A program made the position numbers and the translations under genes. The notes below the pieces were generated by a model. The model saw only the letters and a program-made list of their open reading frames with translations, ran no database searches and was not told the DNA's origin. From Caenimonas sp. SL110 (GTDB lineage Bacteria > Pseudomonadota > Gammaproteobacteria > Burkholderiales > Burkholderiaceae_C), in the NCBI RefSeq assembly GCF_001044395.1, contig NZ_JANU01000008.1, positions 47,861 through 111,860 on the forward strand: a DNA stretch of 64,000 bases, in the 5' to 3' direction. Shown one piece after another: positions 37,175 through 44,974 of the stretch; position 1 is the first letter of the stretch; each line of letters begins with the position of its first letter.

Positions 37175-37663
37175 ATGAAACCAAGAAAAGAAATCCTGCC
37201 CGACGTTTGCGATTTGCTCGATGACGATCACAAGGCCGTCAGGAAAATGTTCCTGGAGTTCAGGCAGATGGCAACCGCGAACACGGCCGGTTCGGTCAAC
37301 ACGCGCAAGGATCTTGCGATGCGCATCTGCGCCGAACTGACCATGCACGCCACGGTCGAGGAAGAGATCCTCTATCCGGCCCTGCGCAAGGAATTCAGGC
37401 AGACCTTGCTCCTGGCCGAAGCACAGGTGGAACACGCCGGTGCCAGGGATCTCATCGCCCAGATCCGATCCGCCAACGAGGTCAATGAGATGTTCGACGC
37501 GAAGGTGATGGTGCTCGGCGAAAACGTGGACCATCACGTCAAGCAAGAGCGCATCGACATCTTCCCCAAGGCCCGCGCGACCTCGCTCGACCTGGTGGCG
37601 ATGCGCAAGCAGGTCACCCAACGCAAGGAAGAGTTGCGCGCCGCGCTGGCTACACCGGCCTGA
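37175..37663 (+). CDS. Hemerythrin HHE-domain protein
   Basis: A 162-residue four-helix protein with the HHE pattern: His in LLDDDHKAVRKMF, HxxxE in MHATVEEEILYP, His in VEHAGARDL and HxxxE in DHHVKQERIDIFP. This gives a diiron site for O2, NO or iron handling. The start at 37175 (MKPRKEILPDV) is favoured; ATGs at 37145 and 37148 are alternatives. It stands between two oxygenase genes, where an oxygen- or NO-related protective role is plausible, but this is inference. Confidence 0.88.
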   Translation: MKPRKEILPDVCDLLDDDHKAVRKMFLEFRQMATANTAGSVNTRKDLAMRICAELTMHATVEEEILYPALRKEFRQTLLLAEAQVEHAGARDLIAQIRSANEVNEMFDAKVMVLGENVDHHVKQERIDIFPKARATSLDLVAMRKQVTQRKEELRAALATPA

Positions 37664-37693
37664 CTTCGCGCGGTCTGCGCCCGGGCACCTGAT

Positions 37694-37722
37694 TCAAGGG
37701 TATTCCCTGATAGAGACGTCTC
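37694..37722. promoter_or_regulatory. Palindromes upstream of the Rieske oxygenase operon
   Basis: GAGACGTCTC (37713-37722) is a perfect 10-bp palindrome. Just before it TCAAGGG/CCCTGA (37694-37710) forms an imperfect inverted repeat. Both lie 84-112 bp before the ATG of the Rieske oxygenase and could be operators for the GntR regulator encoded at the end of the operon. Confidence 0.4.
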
Positions 37723-37805
37723 GGGTTTCGCCTATTCTTTGGATACAGAGTTCAGAACACAGCGATCTGAGCTGGTTTGCCAAATCCACCTTCGCGGAGC
37801 CCACC

Positions 37806-39359
37806 ATGACCCCACCCCAGGACAAGTTCGAAGACAAGACCAGCTCAGGCGCGCCTTCTGTCGTCAAGAAGCTCACCCCCTTCGGCGGCTACTTCACCAA
37901 CAAGGAACCCGGCCACGACAAGGAGCTGACCGAAGTCGGACCTGGCACGCCGACCGGCGAATACATGCGCCGCTTCTGGCATCCGGTGTGCATGACGCTG
38001 GAACTCACCGACACGCCGCGCTTCCTGAAGATCCTGGGCGAAGAGCTGGTTTGCTTTCGCGACGGCAGCGGCCACATCGGCCTGCTGCACGCGCACTGCG
38101 TGCACCGCGGCGCTTCGCTGGAATACGGCAAGATCGAACAGCACGGCATCTCGTGCTGCTATCACGGCATGGTCTTCGACGTCGACGGCACTTGCCTGCG
38201 CGTGCCTTTCCCCGAAGGTGAAGAAGAGGAAGGCGAGCGCTATCGCTGCTCGATCCGCCAGGGCGCATACAAGACGATCGAACATCACGGCCTGGTGTTT
38301 GCCTACATGGGTCCGCCCGACCAGGAGCCGCCCTTCCCGGAATGGGAAGGCAACTTCACCGTGGCCGAAGGCGACGAACTGGTGCCCTACAGCAACTTCC
38401 AGCATTGCAACTGGCTGCAGGTGCAGGACAACTCGGCCGACAACTATCACACCATGGCGCTGCACGCCAAGCGCCAGGTGACCGGCGAGCACTACCAGGG
38501 CACCACCTTCGATGAAGTGGGCGCAGCCTCGATGGAAGTGCCGCCCGACATGCATTTCATGCCGATCCACGGCGGCCGGGGCCTGGCCTGCTCGGGCGCG
38601 CGCCGCTCCGACGACGGCCACATGTACATCCGGGTCCAGCACCAGGTGCTGCCCAACCTCAGCCTGCACGCCTACACCTCGGAAGACGGCCACAAGAAAA
38701 AGCTCTTTGGCCGCTTCCACATGATCCGCTGGACGGTGCCGGTGGACGACACCAACACCAAGATGCTGGGCTGGCGCGTGATGGGTCCGGGCATCGACAC
38801 ACGCGGCATCGGCGACAAGAGCCTGGTGGGCTACGAAACCATCGACTTCCTCGAAGGCCAGGTGGCCCTGCGCCGCCCGGAGCGTTTTGGGAAATACAAG
38901 CTCGAAGACCTGCCGCCGATCCCGACCGACCACCGCGCGCGCCCCAACTACAAGGACTGCCAGTACGCACCCGGCGACTACGAAGCCATCATCAGCCAGC
39001 GCCCCATCGCGATCCACGCGCTGGAGAACCCGACCAAGTTCGACGCGGGCCTGTATATGTTCCGCAAGCTGCTGCGCGATGCCGTGCGCGGTGCCAATCC
39101 CAAGGCCACGCCCGAAGCGTTCGCGGCCTGGCTGAAAGACTGCGGCGGCGAGCCCAACAGCTACTGCTCGGGCAATGTGTTCGAGCTGCCCGTGGGCCGG
39201 ACGAAGGAAGAAGAAGTCACGCTGCGCCGCTATCTGGCGAAACAGGTCGTGGCGATCCTGACCGAATCCGACAGCATGAAAGGCGCCGAGCGCGAGAGCT
39301 TCGTGAAGGCGCGGCTGGAAACCCTGCAGCAGGACGTGCTGGCACGCAGGCAGGCATGA
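37806..39359 (+). CDS. Rieske 2Fe-2S aromatic ring-hydroxylating oxygenase, alpha subunit
   Basis: A 517-residue Rieske non-haem iron oxygenase of the phthalate 4,5-dioxygenase-like group. The Rieske centre is CVHRGASLEYGKIEQHGISCCYHGM, i.e. C-x-H plus C-x2-H. The mononuclear iron site is in NSADNYHTMALHAKRQ (Asp/His...His facial triad). No beta subunit gene is present, as in one-component-oxygenase plus reductase systems. The protein is longer than the usual 430-450 residues, with extra C-terminal sequence after ERFGKYKLEDL. Its stop overlaps the reductase start (ATGA). Substrate not readable; an aromatic acid is expected. Confidence 0.9.
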   Translation: MTPPQDKFEDKTSSGAPSVVKKLTPFGGYFTNKEPGHDKELTEVGPGTPTGEYMRRFWHPVCMTLELTDTPRFLKILGEELVCFRDGSGHIGLLHAHCVHRGASLEYGKIEQHGISCCYHGMVFDVDGTCLRVPFPEGEEEEGERYRCSIRQGAYKTIEHHGLVFAYMGPPDQEPPFPEWEGNFTVAEGDELVPYSNFQHCNWLQVQDNSADNYHTMALHAKRQVTGEHYQGTTFDEVGAASMEVPPDMHFMPIHGGRGLACSGARRSDDGHMYIRVQHQVLPNLSLHAYTSEDGHKKKLFGRFHMIRWTVPVDDTNTKMLGWRVMGPGIDTRGIGDKSLVGYETIDFLEGQVALRRPERFGKYKLEDLPPIPTDHRARPNYKDCQYAPGDYEAIISQRPIAIHALENPTKFDAGLYMFRKLLRDAVRGANPKATPEAFAAWLKDCGGEPNSYCSGNVFELPVGRTKEEEVTLRRYLAKQVVAILTESDSMKGAERESFVKARLETLQQDVLARRQA

Positions 39360-40357
39360 CAGCGAACCTGCCTGCGGGCCTCAGTGAGTTTGAAGCAGCG
39401 ACCATGCCGCTGCTGCGGCTGCGGGTGCAGGCCATCCGCTGGCAGGCCGAAGCGATCCACGCGTTCGACCTGGTGGACCCGGATGGCGCCGAGCTGCCGC
39501 CGGCAACGGCTGGGGCTCACGTGGACGTTCACTTGCCCGACGGCCTGGTGCGGTCGTACTCGCTATCGGGCGATCCGGCCGACCGCAGCGTCTGGACGCT
39601 GGGCGTGCTGCGCGAACTCAATGGCAAGGGCGGCTCCAGTGCCATGCACAACAGCGTGCGCGTGGGCGAACTGCTCACGGTGGGCGCGCCGCGCAACGCG
39701 TTTGCCCTGGTGCCAGGTGCCGCGCACACGGTGCTGCTGGCGGGCGGCATCGGCATCACCCCGATCAAGGCAATGGCGCACACACTGGCCGCGCAGGGCG
39801 AATCGTTCGAGGTTCACTACTGCGCACGCACGGCGCGCAATGCCGCGTTTGTCGCCGAACTGCGCGCGCTGGTGCCACCGGGCCGCCTGCACTTTCATTT
39901 CGACAACGGCGTACCAGGTCAGGGCCTGGACATCACGGCCCTGCTGAAGCAGCAAGCTGCCGGTGCGCACCTGTACTACTGCGGCCCTGTGGGCTTCATG
40001 AAAGCCTGCGCCGATGCCAGCACCCACTGGACACCCGGCAGCGTGCACTTCGAACACTTCAAGCCGCCGGAGCCCGCACCCAAGGCTGCGCCCGATGCGA
40101 GCTTTGAAGTGCGCCTCGCACGGCGTGGCATCACCTTGCCGGTACTGCCCGACCAAACCATCGTGCGGGCCATCGAGCTGGCGGGTCTTCGCGTGCCCAC
40201 TTCCTGCCTGTCGGGCCTGTGTGGTTCGTGCAAGGTCGACTACCTCGAAGGCGACGTGGAGCACAACGACTACATCCTGAGCGACGAAGAAAAAACGCAC
40301 TGCATGACGCTGTGCGTGTCGCGTTGCCGCAGCCCGCTTCTCGTCCTGGACCTCTGA
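39356..40357 (+). CDS. Oxygenase reductase, FMN/NADH and plant-type 2Fe-2S ferredoxin (phthalate dioxygenase reductase type)
   Basis: A 333-residue IA-type reductase. An N-terminal flavin domain (SYSLSGDPADRSVWTLGVLRE), an NAD domain (VLLAGGIGITPIKAMAHTL, then CGPVGFMKAC) and a C-terminal ferredoxin with CLSGLCGSC...C are visible. It passes electrons from NADH to the Rieske oxygenase. The ATG overlaps the oxygenase stop (ATGA), which fits fixed stoichiometry. The C-terminal ferredoxin fusion is the phthalate dioxygenase reductase/VanB arrangement. Confidence 0.92.
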   Translation: MTANLPAGLSEFEAATMPLLRLRVQAIRWQAEAIHAFDLVDPDGAELPPATAGAHVDVHLPDGLVRSYSLSGDPADRSVWTLGVLRELNGKGGSSAMHNSVRVGELLTVGAPRNAFALVPGAAHTVLLAGGIGITPIKAMAHTLAAQGESFEVHYCARTARNAAFVAELRALVPPGRLHFHFDNGVPGQGLDITALLKQQAAGAHLYYCGPVGFMKACADASTHWTPGSVHFEHFKPPEPAPKAAPDASFEVRLARRGITLPVLPDQTIVRAIELAGLRVPTSCLSGLCGSCKVDYLEGDVEHNDYILSDEEKTHCMTLCVSRCRSPLLVLDL

Positions 40358-40388
40358 AACATCAACCCCATCGCCTCTGGAGAACACC

Positions 40389-41201
40389 ATGCTCGACAAA
40401 GTCAAGAACCACTCGATCTACCAACCCACGCAGCCCGGCCTGATCTACCCCGAAGTGCCCGAGTTCGACAACTTCGAGGCGGACCGCCTGCACCGCAAGC
40501 AGCGCCTGGTGGCCGCGTGCCGCGCCTTTGCGCTGGAAGGTTTCGACTACGGTTTTGCGGGTCACCTCACCATCCGCGACCCCGAGCATCCCGAGCTGTA
40601 CTGGACCAATCCGATGTGCGTGCACTTCAACCAGGTCAAGGTGTCCAACCTGATCCTGGCCGACCACAAGGGCCGCGTCGTGCAAGGCAGCCACGCCCTC
40701 AACCGCGCCGGCTTCGTGCTGCACGCAGCCGTGCATGAGGCGCACCCCGACATCATCTCGATGTGCCATGCCCACACGGTGTACGGCACGGCCTTCGCTT
40801 CGCTGGGCCGCGCGCTGGACCCCATCTCGCAGGATGCTGCGGCCTTCTTCGAGGACCACGTGGTGATCCGGGACGAGGCAGGGCAAGTGGCTGTCGAAGA
40901 AAGCGCGGGCCTGGCCGTTTGCGACTGGTTCAAGGGCGTCAAAGCCGCCATCCACCAGAACCACGGCCTGCTCACCGCCAGCCGCCACAGCATCGAGGCT
41001 GCGGCGTTCTGGTTCATCGCACTCGAGCGCTGCTGCCGCCAGCAGCTGATGGTGGAGGCGACCGGCCACAAGCCTGTGCTGGTGACGCCTGAGCGCTCGC
41101 GCTACAGCCGTGAACACGTCGGGTCCGAGTACATCGGCTGGCTGCACTTCCAGCCGATCTACGAGCACCTGGCCATCAGCCAGCCGGACATGTTTGACTG
41201 A
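40389..41201 (+). CDS. Class II aldolase/adducin family protein
   Basis: A 270-residue zinc-dependent class II aldolase/adducin protein. Seen: a phosphate/substrate loop YGFAGHLTIRDPEHPELYWTNP, zinc ligands in MCHAHTVYGTAFASLGRALD, and HQNHGLLTASRHSIEAAAFWFIALERCCR. TGGAGAA precedes the ATG. Members in aromatic clusters can act as dihydroxy-acid decarboxylases, for example after a Rieske dioxygenase; sugar aldolase activity is the alternative. It sits in one operon with the oxygenase genes and just before the GntR gene. Confidence 0.86.
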   Translation: MLDKVKNHSIYQPTQPGLIYPEVPEFDNFEADRLHRKQRLVAACRAFALEGFDYGFAGHLTIRDPEHPELYWTNPMCVHFNQVKVSNLILADHKGRVVQGSHALNRAGFVLHAAVHEAHPDIISMCHAHTVYGTAFASLGRALDPISQDAAAFFEDHVVIRDEAGQVAVEESAGLAVCDWFKGVKAAIHQNHGLLTASRHSIEAAAFWFIALERCCRQQLMVEATGHKPVLVTPERSRYSREHVGSEYIGWLHFQPIYEHLAISQPDMFD

Positions 41202-41223
41202 CGGTCAAAACTAGAATCACCGC

Positions 41224-41904
41224 ATGCGCCTGCAACTTGACAGTCTCCCCACCCGTAGCGACTTCGTCGAGACGGTCTACAACGTGCTGGCCCATGCCAT
41301 CACCGATGGCTCGCTCGCCCCAGGCGAGCGGATCACGCAGGAGGAGATCGCCGAGCAGTTGCATGTGTCCCGCTCGCCGGTGTTGCAGGCGCTGCGCCTG
41401 CTGAAGAAGGACGGCCTCATCGAAGACGCGCCGGGCCGGGGTGTGCAGGTCGCGCCGCTGGATCCGGAGTGGGTCGGCCGTCTGTATGAGGTGCGCGGTG
41501 CGCTCGACTCGCTGGCCGCACGCCTGGCGGCGCAAGCGCACGCGACGATAGATCCCGCACTGATCGAGCAGGGCCGCCTGAGCACGCGCAGCGGCGACCT
41601 CAAGCGCATCGTCGACGCCGACATCGCATTCCATAACGCCATCTACGCGGCTTCCGGCAATCCGCTGATTGCCGAGAACGCCAACCGCTACTGGGTTCAC
41701 CTGCGGCGCGTGATGGGCGCCGTTCACCAGTCGTCTGACAAGCGCACGGCGATCTGGGACGAGCACCAGGAGATAGCCGATGCGATCGGCCGCGGTGACG
41801 TCGAGCGCGCAGTGAAGATGACCGAGCAGCACATGACCAGCGCCAAGGTGAATCTCGTGCGGCAGCTCAGGGACAAGCTGGCGCAAGATCTGGCTGTTGC
41901 GTGA
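41224..41904 (+). CDS. GntR family regulator (FadR/FCD subfamily)
   Basis: A 226-residue GntR regulator. The N-terminal winged helix is LAPGERITQEEIAEQLHVSRSPVLQALRLLKKDGLIEDAPGRGVQVA. The all-helical FCD effector domain follows with metal-ligand His/Asp in DADIAFHNAIYAASGN, HLRRVM and DEHQEIADAIGRGD. It is the last gene of the Rieske oxygenase operon and probably controls it. The gene ends 20 bp before the convergent enoyl-CoA hydratase gene. Confidence 0.9.
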   Translation: MRLQLDSLPTRSDFVETVYNVLAHAITDGSLAPGERITQEEIAEQLHVSRSPVLQALRLLKKDGLIEDAPGRGVQVAPLDPEWVGRLYEVRGALDSLAARLAAQAHATIDPALIEQGRLSTRSGDLKRIVDADIAFHNAIYAASGNPLIAENANRYWVHLRRVMGAVHQSSDKRTAIWDEHQEIADAIGRGDVERAVKMTEQHMTSAKVNLVRQLRDKLAQDLAVA

Positions 41905-41909
41905 ATCGA

Positions 41910-41940
41910 CGGCGACGCCAGGTCCTACGACGCGTCGCCG
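41910..41940. terminator. Hairpin between convergent genes
   Basis: CGGCGACGC (41910-41918) and GCGTCGCCG (41932-41940) are perfect 9-bp arms with a 13-base loop, placed between and overlapping the ends of two convergent genes. There is no T-run, so it may terminate by other means or only stabilise transcripts. Confidence 0.4.
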
Positions 41941-42725
41941 GCGCTCCTGGATGACTTCAACGCTGCAATCCGGCGACGCGATTCCGGGGACTGAACGCTG
42001 GTGCGTGCGGCGTGCGCAGCGCCGGGCAGATCGGGGCGCGACTCGGCGAACCGGTGCAGATGATCTTTCATGGAGGCAACGACACTCGCGTCCGTCTCGT
42101 CGATGGACGCGACATAGGCTTGCACCCGCGCGTCCAGTTCAAAGCTATCGACAACCTCGGTCAGGAAACCGATGCGCAACATCTCGTTCGCATCGATGGG
42201 CATGCCGGTCAGGAAGAGTTTTTTTGACGCCGCCAGGCCCAGGTTGTTGACATAGCGCCTGAGGCCGCCCGGGTAGTAGTGAATGGCAAACCGCGCAGCA
42301 GGCATGAACATGCGCGAAGTGGCAACGCCCAGGCGCACATCGCAACACAGGGCGAGGTCGGTGCCTCCGCCGTAGACACCGCCCTGGATCGCTGCGATGG
42401 TGGGGACGGGCAGTGCCTCCAGCGTGTCCAGCATGCGCTCGAACCGGTCGTCCAGCTGTTGGCCGATCGCGCTGATCGTGAATCCCGAACAGAAGGTGTG
42501 ATTCCCCTGGCCGCGCAGCACCACACAGCGGGGCCCCTGGAGACCGGCCTCGAATTCCAGGCGCACCTGGTCGAATACGCGCTGCAGATGATCGATGTCG
42601 AGCGGGTCGAGCCGGTTGTGTTCCTGCGGCCTGTTCAACGTGCAGTACAGCGCGCTACCAATTCGCTCGACAGTCGGCAGCCCGGCATGCGCACCCTCCC
42701 CGATGTTGTCGCCCAGCTTGCTCAC
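41925..42725 (-). CDS. Enoyl-CoA hydratase/isomerase family protein
   Basis: A 266-residue crotonase-fold protein. The first oxyanion-hole segment is VLRGQGNHTFCSGFTISAIG and the second VPTIAAIQGGVYGGGTDLALCCDVRLG. The typical catalytic Glu of hydratases after the second segment is not obvious (SRMFMPAARFAIHYYPGG), so activity may differ. The GTG at 42725 overlaps the stop of the TauD-like gene (GTGA). Longer ORF starts inside the upstream gene are unlikely. It may process a CoA thioester from the CaiB-like transferase at 47160. Confidence 0.8.
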   Translation of the reverse strand: MSKLGDNIGEGAHAGLPTVERIGSALYCTLNRPQEHNRLDPLDIDHLQRVFDQVRLEFEAGLQGPRCVVLRGQGNHTFCSGFTISAIGQQLDDRFERMLDTLEALPVPTIAAIQGGVYGGGTDLALCCDVRLGVATSRMFMPAARFAIHYYPGGLRRYVNNLGLAASKKLFLTGMPIDANEMLRIGFLTEVVDSFELDARVQAYVASIDETDASVVASMKDHLHRFAESRPDLPGAAHAARTSVQSPESRRRIAALKSSRSAGDAS

Positions 42726-43786
42726 GAGGTCGCCAGCGCCTGGGCCTGCCGGCCCACGTCGTAGGTGACGCCCGCCAGGTAGCCGCTGGCGAATCCTTCT
42801 GGCAGCGGCCGTGGGTCGAGCGTGCGCAGCCATAGCCGCAGCATGCAGCGCCGCTGGCGAACATCCTGCGGGTCCGACCATGCCGTGCGCGAATGCAGCA
42901 TCGTGTAGTTGTTGAGCAGCTGCAGGTCTCCGCTGCGCATGGTCATCTCATGCACCAGGTCGCGACGCGAGGCCGTGGCCGACATCTCGTCCAGCGCGCG
43001 CTGTTCGAGTCCGGACAGGGCATAGCCTTCGCGCTCGGCAGCCAGCACGACGGTGCGCGAGTTGAACGAGACGCTGAGGTGTCCGTCCTCGTATCCGTAC
43101 ACCGGCACGCGTTGGGGTGTGACGCTCAGGCCGTTCGCGCCGTCCTTGCGCAAGTCATGGAAGAACCCGGTGAAAAGGGTTTCAAGCAGCTCGGGCGCGC
43201 GCTCGCGAATGTCGTTGTAGACGGACATCGCGCTGACCACGCGAGACACGCCGCCCCCGCCGACTGCCGGGCGGATGCACAGCAATGCGACAAGGTCTGA
43301 AGGATCGCAATGCGGTTGCTGTTCTGCCCCGGTTGCCGATCCGTGGACGGTGCGGTCGTTCGGGTCCTTGCGCTGGTCGATGATGTGCGAAATGCAGTTG
43401 CCCGGAAAGCCGCCCAGGTTCACTCCCGCGCTTTGCTGCAAGGCGCGGCCGAGGTACGTGCCCACGCCCCAGATGATGCGTGCCGCCATTTCCTCGTCCT
43501 GCGGATCGACCGGCAAGCCGCGCAGCAAGGTGATGCCTCGGCCGTGCTGCAGTTCCTCCAGCACAGCTGCGAGCCGGACCGCGAACGTGGGCAACGGAAA
43601 GTCCGCCCTGCCGAATTCGCCGCCACGCAGCCCCCGCGCTGCCACGGCGCGTGCCGCGTCGGCCACTTCTGCAACTTCTGCTGGCGTCAGTTCGACGATC
43701 CAGCTTTTATCGGCCTCAAGTTCGGCAGCGCGCCATGCCGAGGGGTCGGTCACTGCAGGCGGAATCCGCAAGGATTGTTGGTTCAT
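42722..43786 (-). CDS. TauD/TfdA-like Fe(II)/2-oxoglutarate-dependent dioxygenase
   Basis: A 354-residue TauD/TfdA-fold protein. The metal motif HxD is in EQQPHCDPSDLVALLCIRPA, and the distal His is in LLNNYTMLHSRTAWSD, with the 2-oxoglutarate-binding Arg in RRCMLRLWLRT. It would hydroxylate or demethylate an unknown substrate. It is the first gene of a two-gene operon with the crotonase and is divergent from a LysR gene. Compared with TauD (about 280 residues) it has a longer N-terminus. Confidence 0.86.
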   Translation of the reverse strand: MNQQSLRIPPAVTDPSAWRAAELEADKSWIVELTPAEVAEVADAARAVAARGLRGGEFGRADFPLPTFAVRLAAVLEELQHGRGITLLRGLPVDPQDEEMAARIIWGVGTYLGRALQQSAGVNLGGFPGNCISHIIDQRKDPNDRTVHGSATGAEQQPHCDPSDLVALLCIRPAVGGGGVSRVVSAMSVYNDIRERAPELLETLFTGFFHDLRKDGANGLSVTPQRVPVYGYEDGHLSVSFNSRTVVLAAEREGYALSGLEQRALDEMSATASRRDLVHEMTMRSGDLQLLNNYTMLHSRTAWSDPQDVRQRRCMLRLWLRTLDPRPLPEGFASGYLAGVTYDVGRQAQALATS

Positions 43787-43889
43787 GCGGGGACTCTAGC
43801 CCGCATTGCCGCCGCCATCCAATACCAATCAGTGATCGCGCCATCGGCGCTCCTTATGCCGCGCGGGCAGCCCAACGTAAACTGCACCG

Positions 43890-44837
43890 ATGGCAAGCAT
43901 CGTTTCGCGTCTGGAAATCCGTCAGTTGCGGTACTTCGTCGCCGTTGTCGATGCCGGATCGTTCTCGCGTGCAGCGGGGATGGCCGGCGTGGCGCAACCC
44001 GCGCTCAGCCAGCAAATCGCGCAGCTGGAGGACATCGTCGGTGCCCAGTTGCTGCTGCGCAGTCGAACAGGCGTGAAGCCCAACGCGCAGGGCATCGCCA
44101 TGTATCGGCACGCAGAAGCCATCTTGCGCCTGGTGACCGATACCGAAGGCGTGGTGCAAGGCAGTTCTGGCGAGGTGCGCGGGCGCGTGCGCCTGGGCTT
44201 GCCGTCGAGCATTGCATTCATGATTGCAGGTCCGCTGTTCACCGCAGTTCGCACCGGCTTTCCCGGCATTCACCTGGAGTTGTACGAAAGCCCCAGCGGA
44301 TACCTGGCTCCGCAACTGGCCAACGAACATGTCGAGCTCAGCGTGCTCGTGGACGCAACCGACCGCGCGTCGGTCCAGCAGACGCCGCTGGTCGAAGAAA
44401 TCCTGTTTTTCGTCTCGCCTTCTCCCTTGGCGGATGTGGCTGCGGGCGGCACCGTGACGCTGCAGCGCCTGCAAGGCATCCCGCTCGTGCTCACCACATC
44501 GGCGACGTCGCTTCGACAGATCATCAACGCGGAGTTCCTGCGTGCCGACGTCGTGCCGGTCGTGCAGGCCGAGGTGAGTTCGGTCTCGACCATGCTGCTG
44601 CTCGCCGCATCGGGGCCGGGCGGAAGCATTGTTCCCGGATCGGCGATAGCCGGCCTGCGCACCATGCATGTGTATCCACTGGATCCGCCGATACGGCGCC
44701 GTGCGCACCTGGCGTATTCGAGTGTGACGCCGCTGTCAGAAGCATCGGAACGCGTGCGCGCCGTGCTGCTGCAAACAGTGGCCGAACGCGTGCTGTCGGG
44801 CCACTGGCCCGGCGCCAGCCTGCTCGCGCCGCACTGA
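43890..44837 (+). CDS. LysR family transcriptional regulator 1
   Basis: A 315-residue LysR regulator. The N-terminal HTH is LEIRQLRYFVAVVDAGSFSRAAGMAGVAQPALSQQIAQLEDIVGAQLLLR. The C-terminal substrate-binding fold follows (GRVRLGLPSSIAFMIAGPLFTAVRTGFPGIHLEL). It lies between the divergent TauD/crotonase pair and the co-directional Bug/SnoaL/CoA-transferase operon, so it may control both. The CbI-like length is normal. Confidence 0.92.
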   Translation: MASIVSRLEIRQLRYFVAVVDAGSFSRAAGMAGVAQPALSQQIAQLEDIVGAQLLLRSRTGVKPNAQGIAMYRHAEAILRLVTDTEGVVQGSSGEVRGRVRLGLPSSIAFMIAGPLFTAVRTGFPGIHLELYESPSGYLAPQLANEHVELSVLVDATDRASVQQTPLVEEILFFVSPSPLADVAAGGTVTLQRLQGIPLVLTTSATSLRQIINAEFLRADVVPVVQAEVSSVSTMLLLAASGPGGSIVPGSAIAGLRTMHVYPLDPPIRRRAHLAYSSVTPLSEASERVRAVLLQTVAERVLSGHWPGASLLAPH

Positions 44838-44855
44838 GCAAGGGCTGCAATCGAG

Positions 44856-44874
44856 CTATCACGCAGCCTGATAG
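44856..44874. promoter_or_regulatory. Candidate LysR operator CTATCA-N7-TGATAG
   Basis: CTATCA (44856-44861) and TGATAG (44869-44874) form a perfect 6-bp inverted repeat with a 7-bp centre. A further CTATCAT lies about 40 bp downstream. The site is 100 bp before the Bug receptor operon and just after the LysR gene, and contains a T-N11-A core as LysR boxes do. Confidence 0.5.
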
Positions 44875-44974
44875 CGCCAATGAAAATCGCTCTCGCGACG
44901 CGAGGTCGCGGCTCCTATCATCGCCTGACTAGCCCTCGCAGGTCGTCGAAGGCAGTCAAGCAGGAGACAAGATC

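Noticed and set aside
37845..39017. 390-codon minus-strand open frame opposite the Rieske oxygenase
   Set aside because: Antisense shadow; the plus-strand frame has the Rieske and iron motifs.
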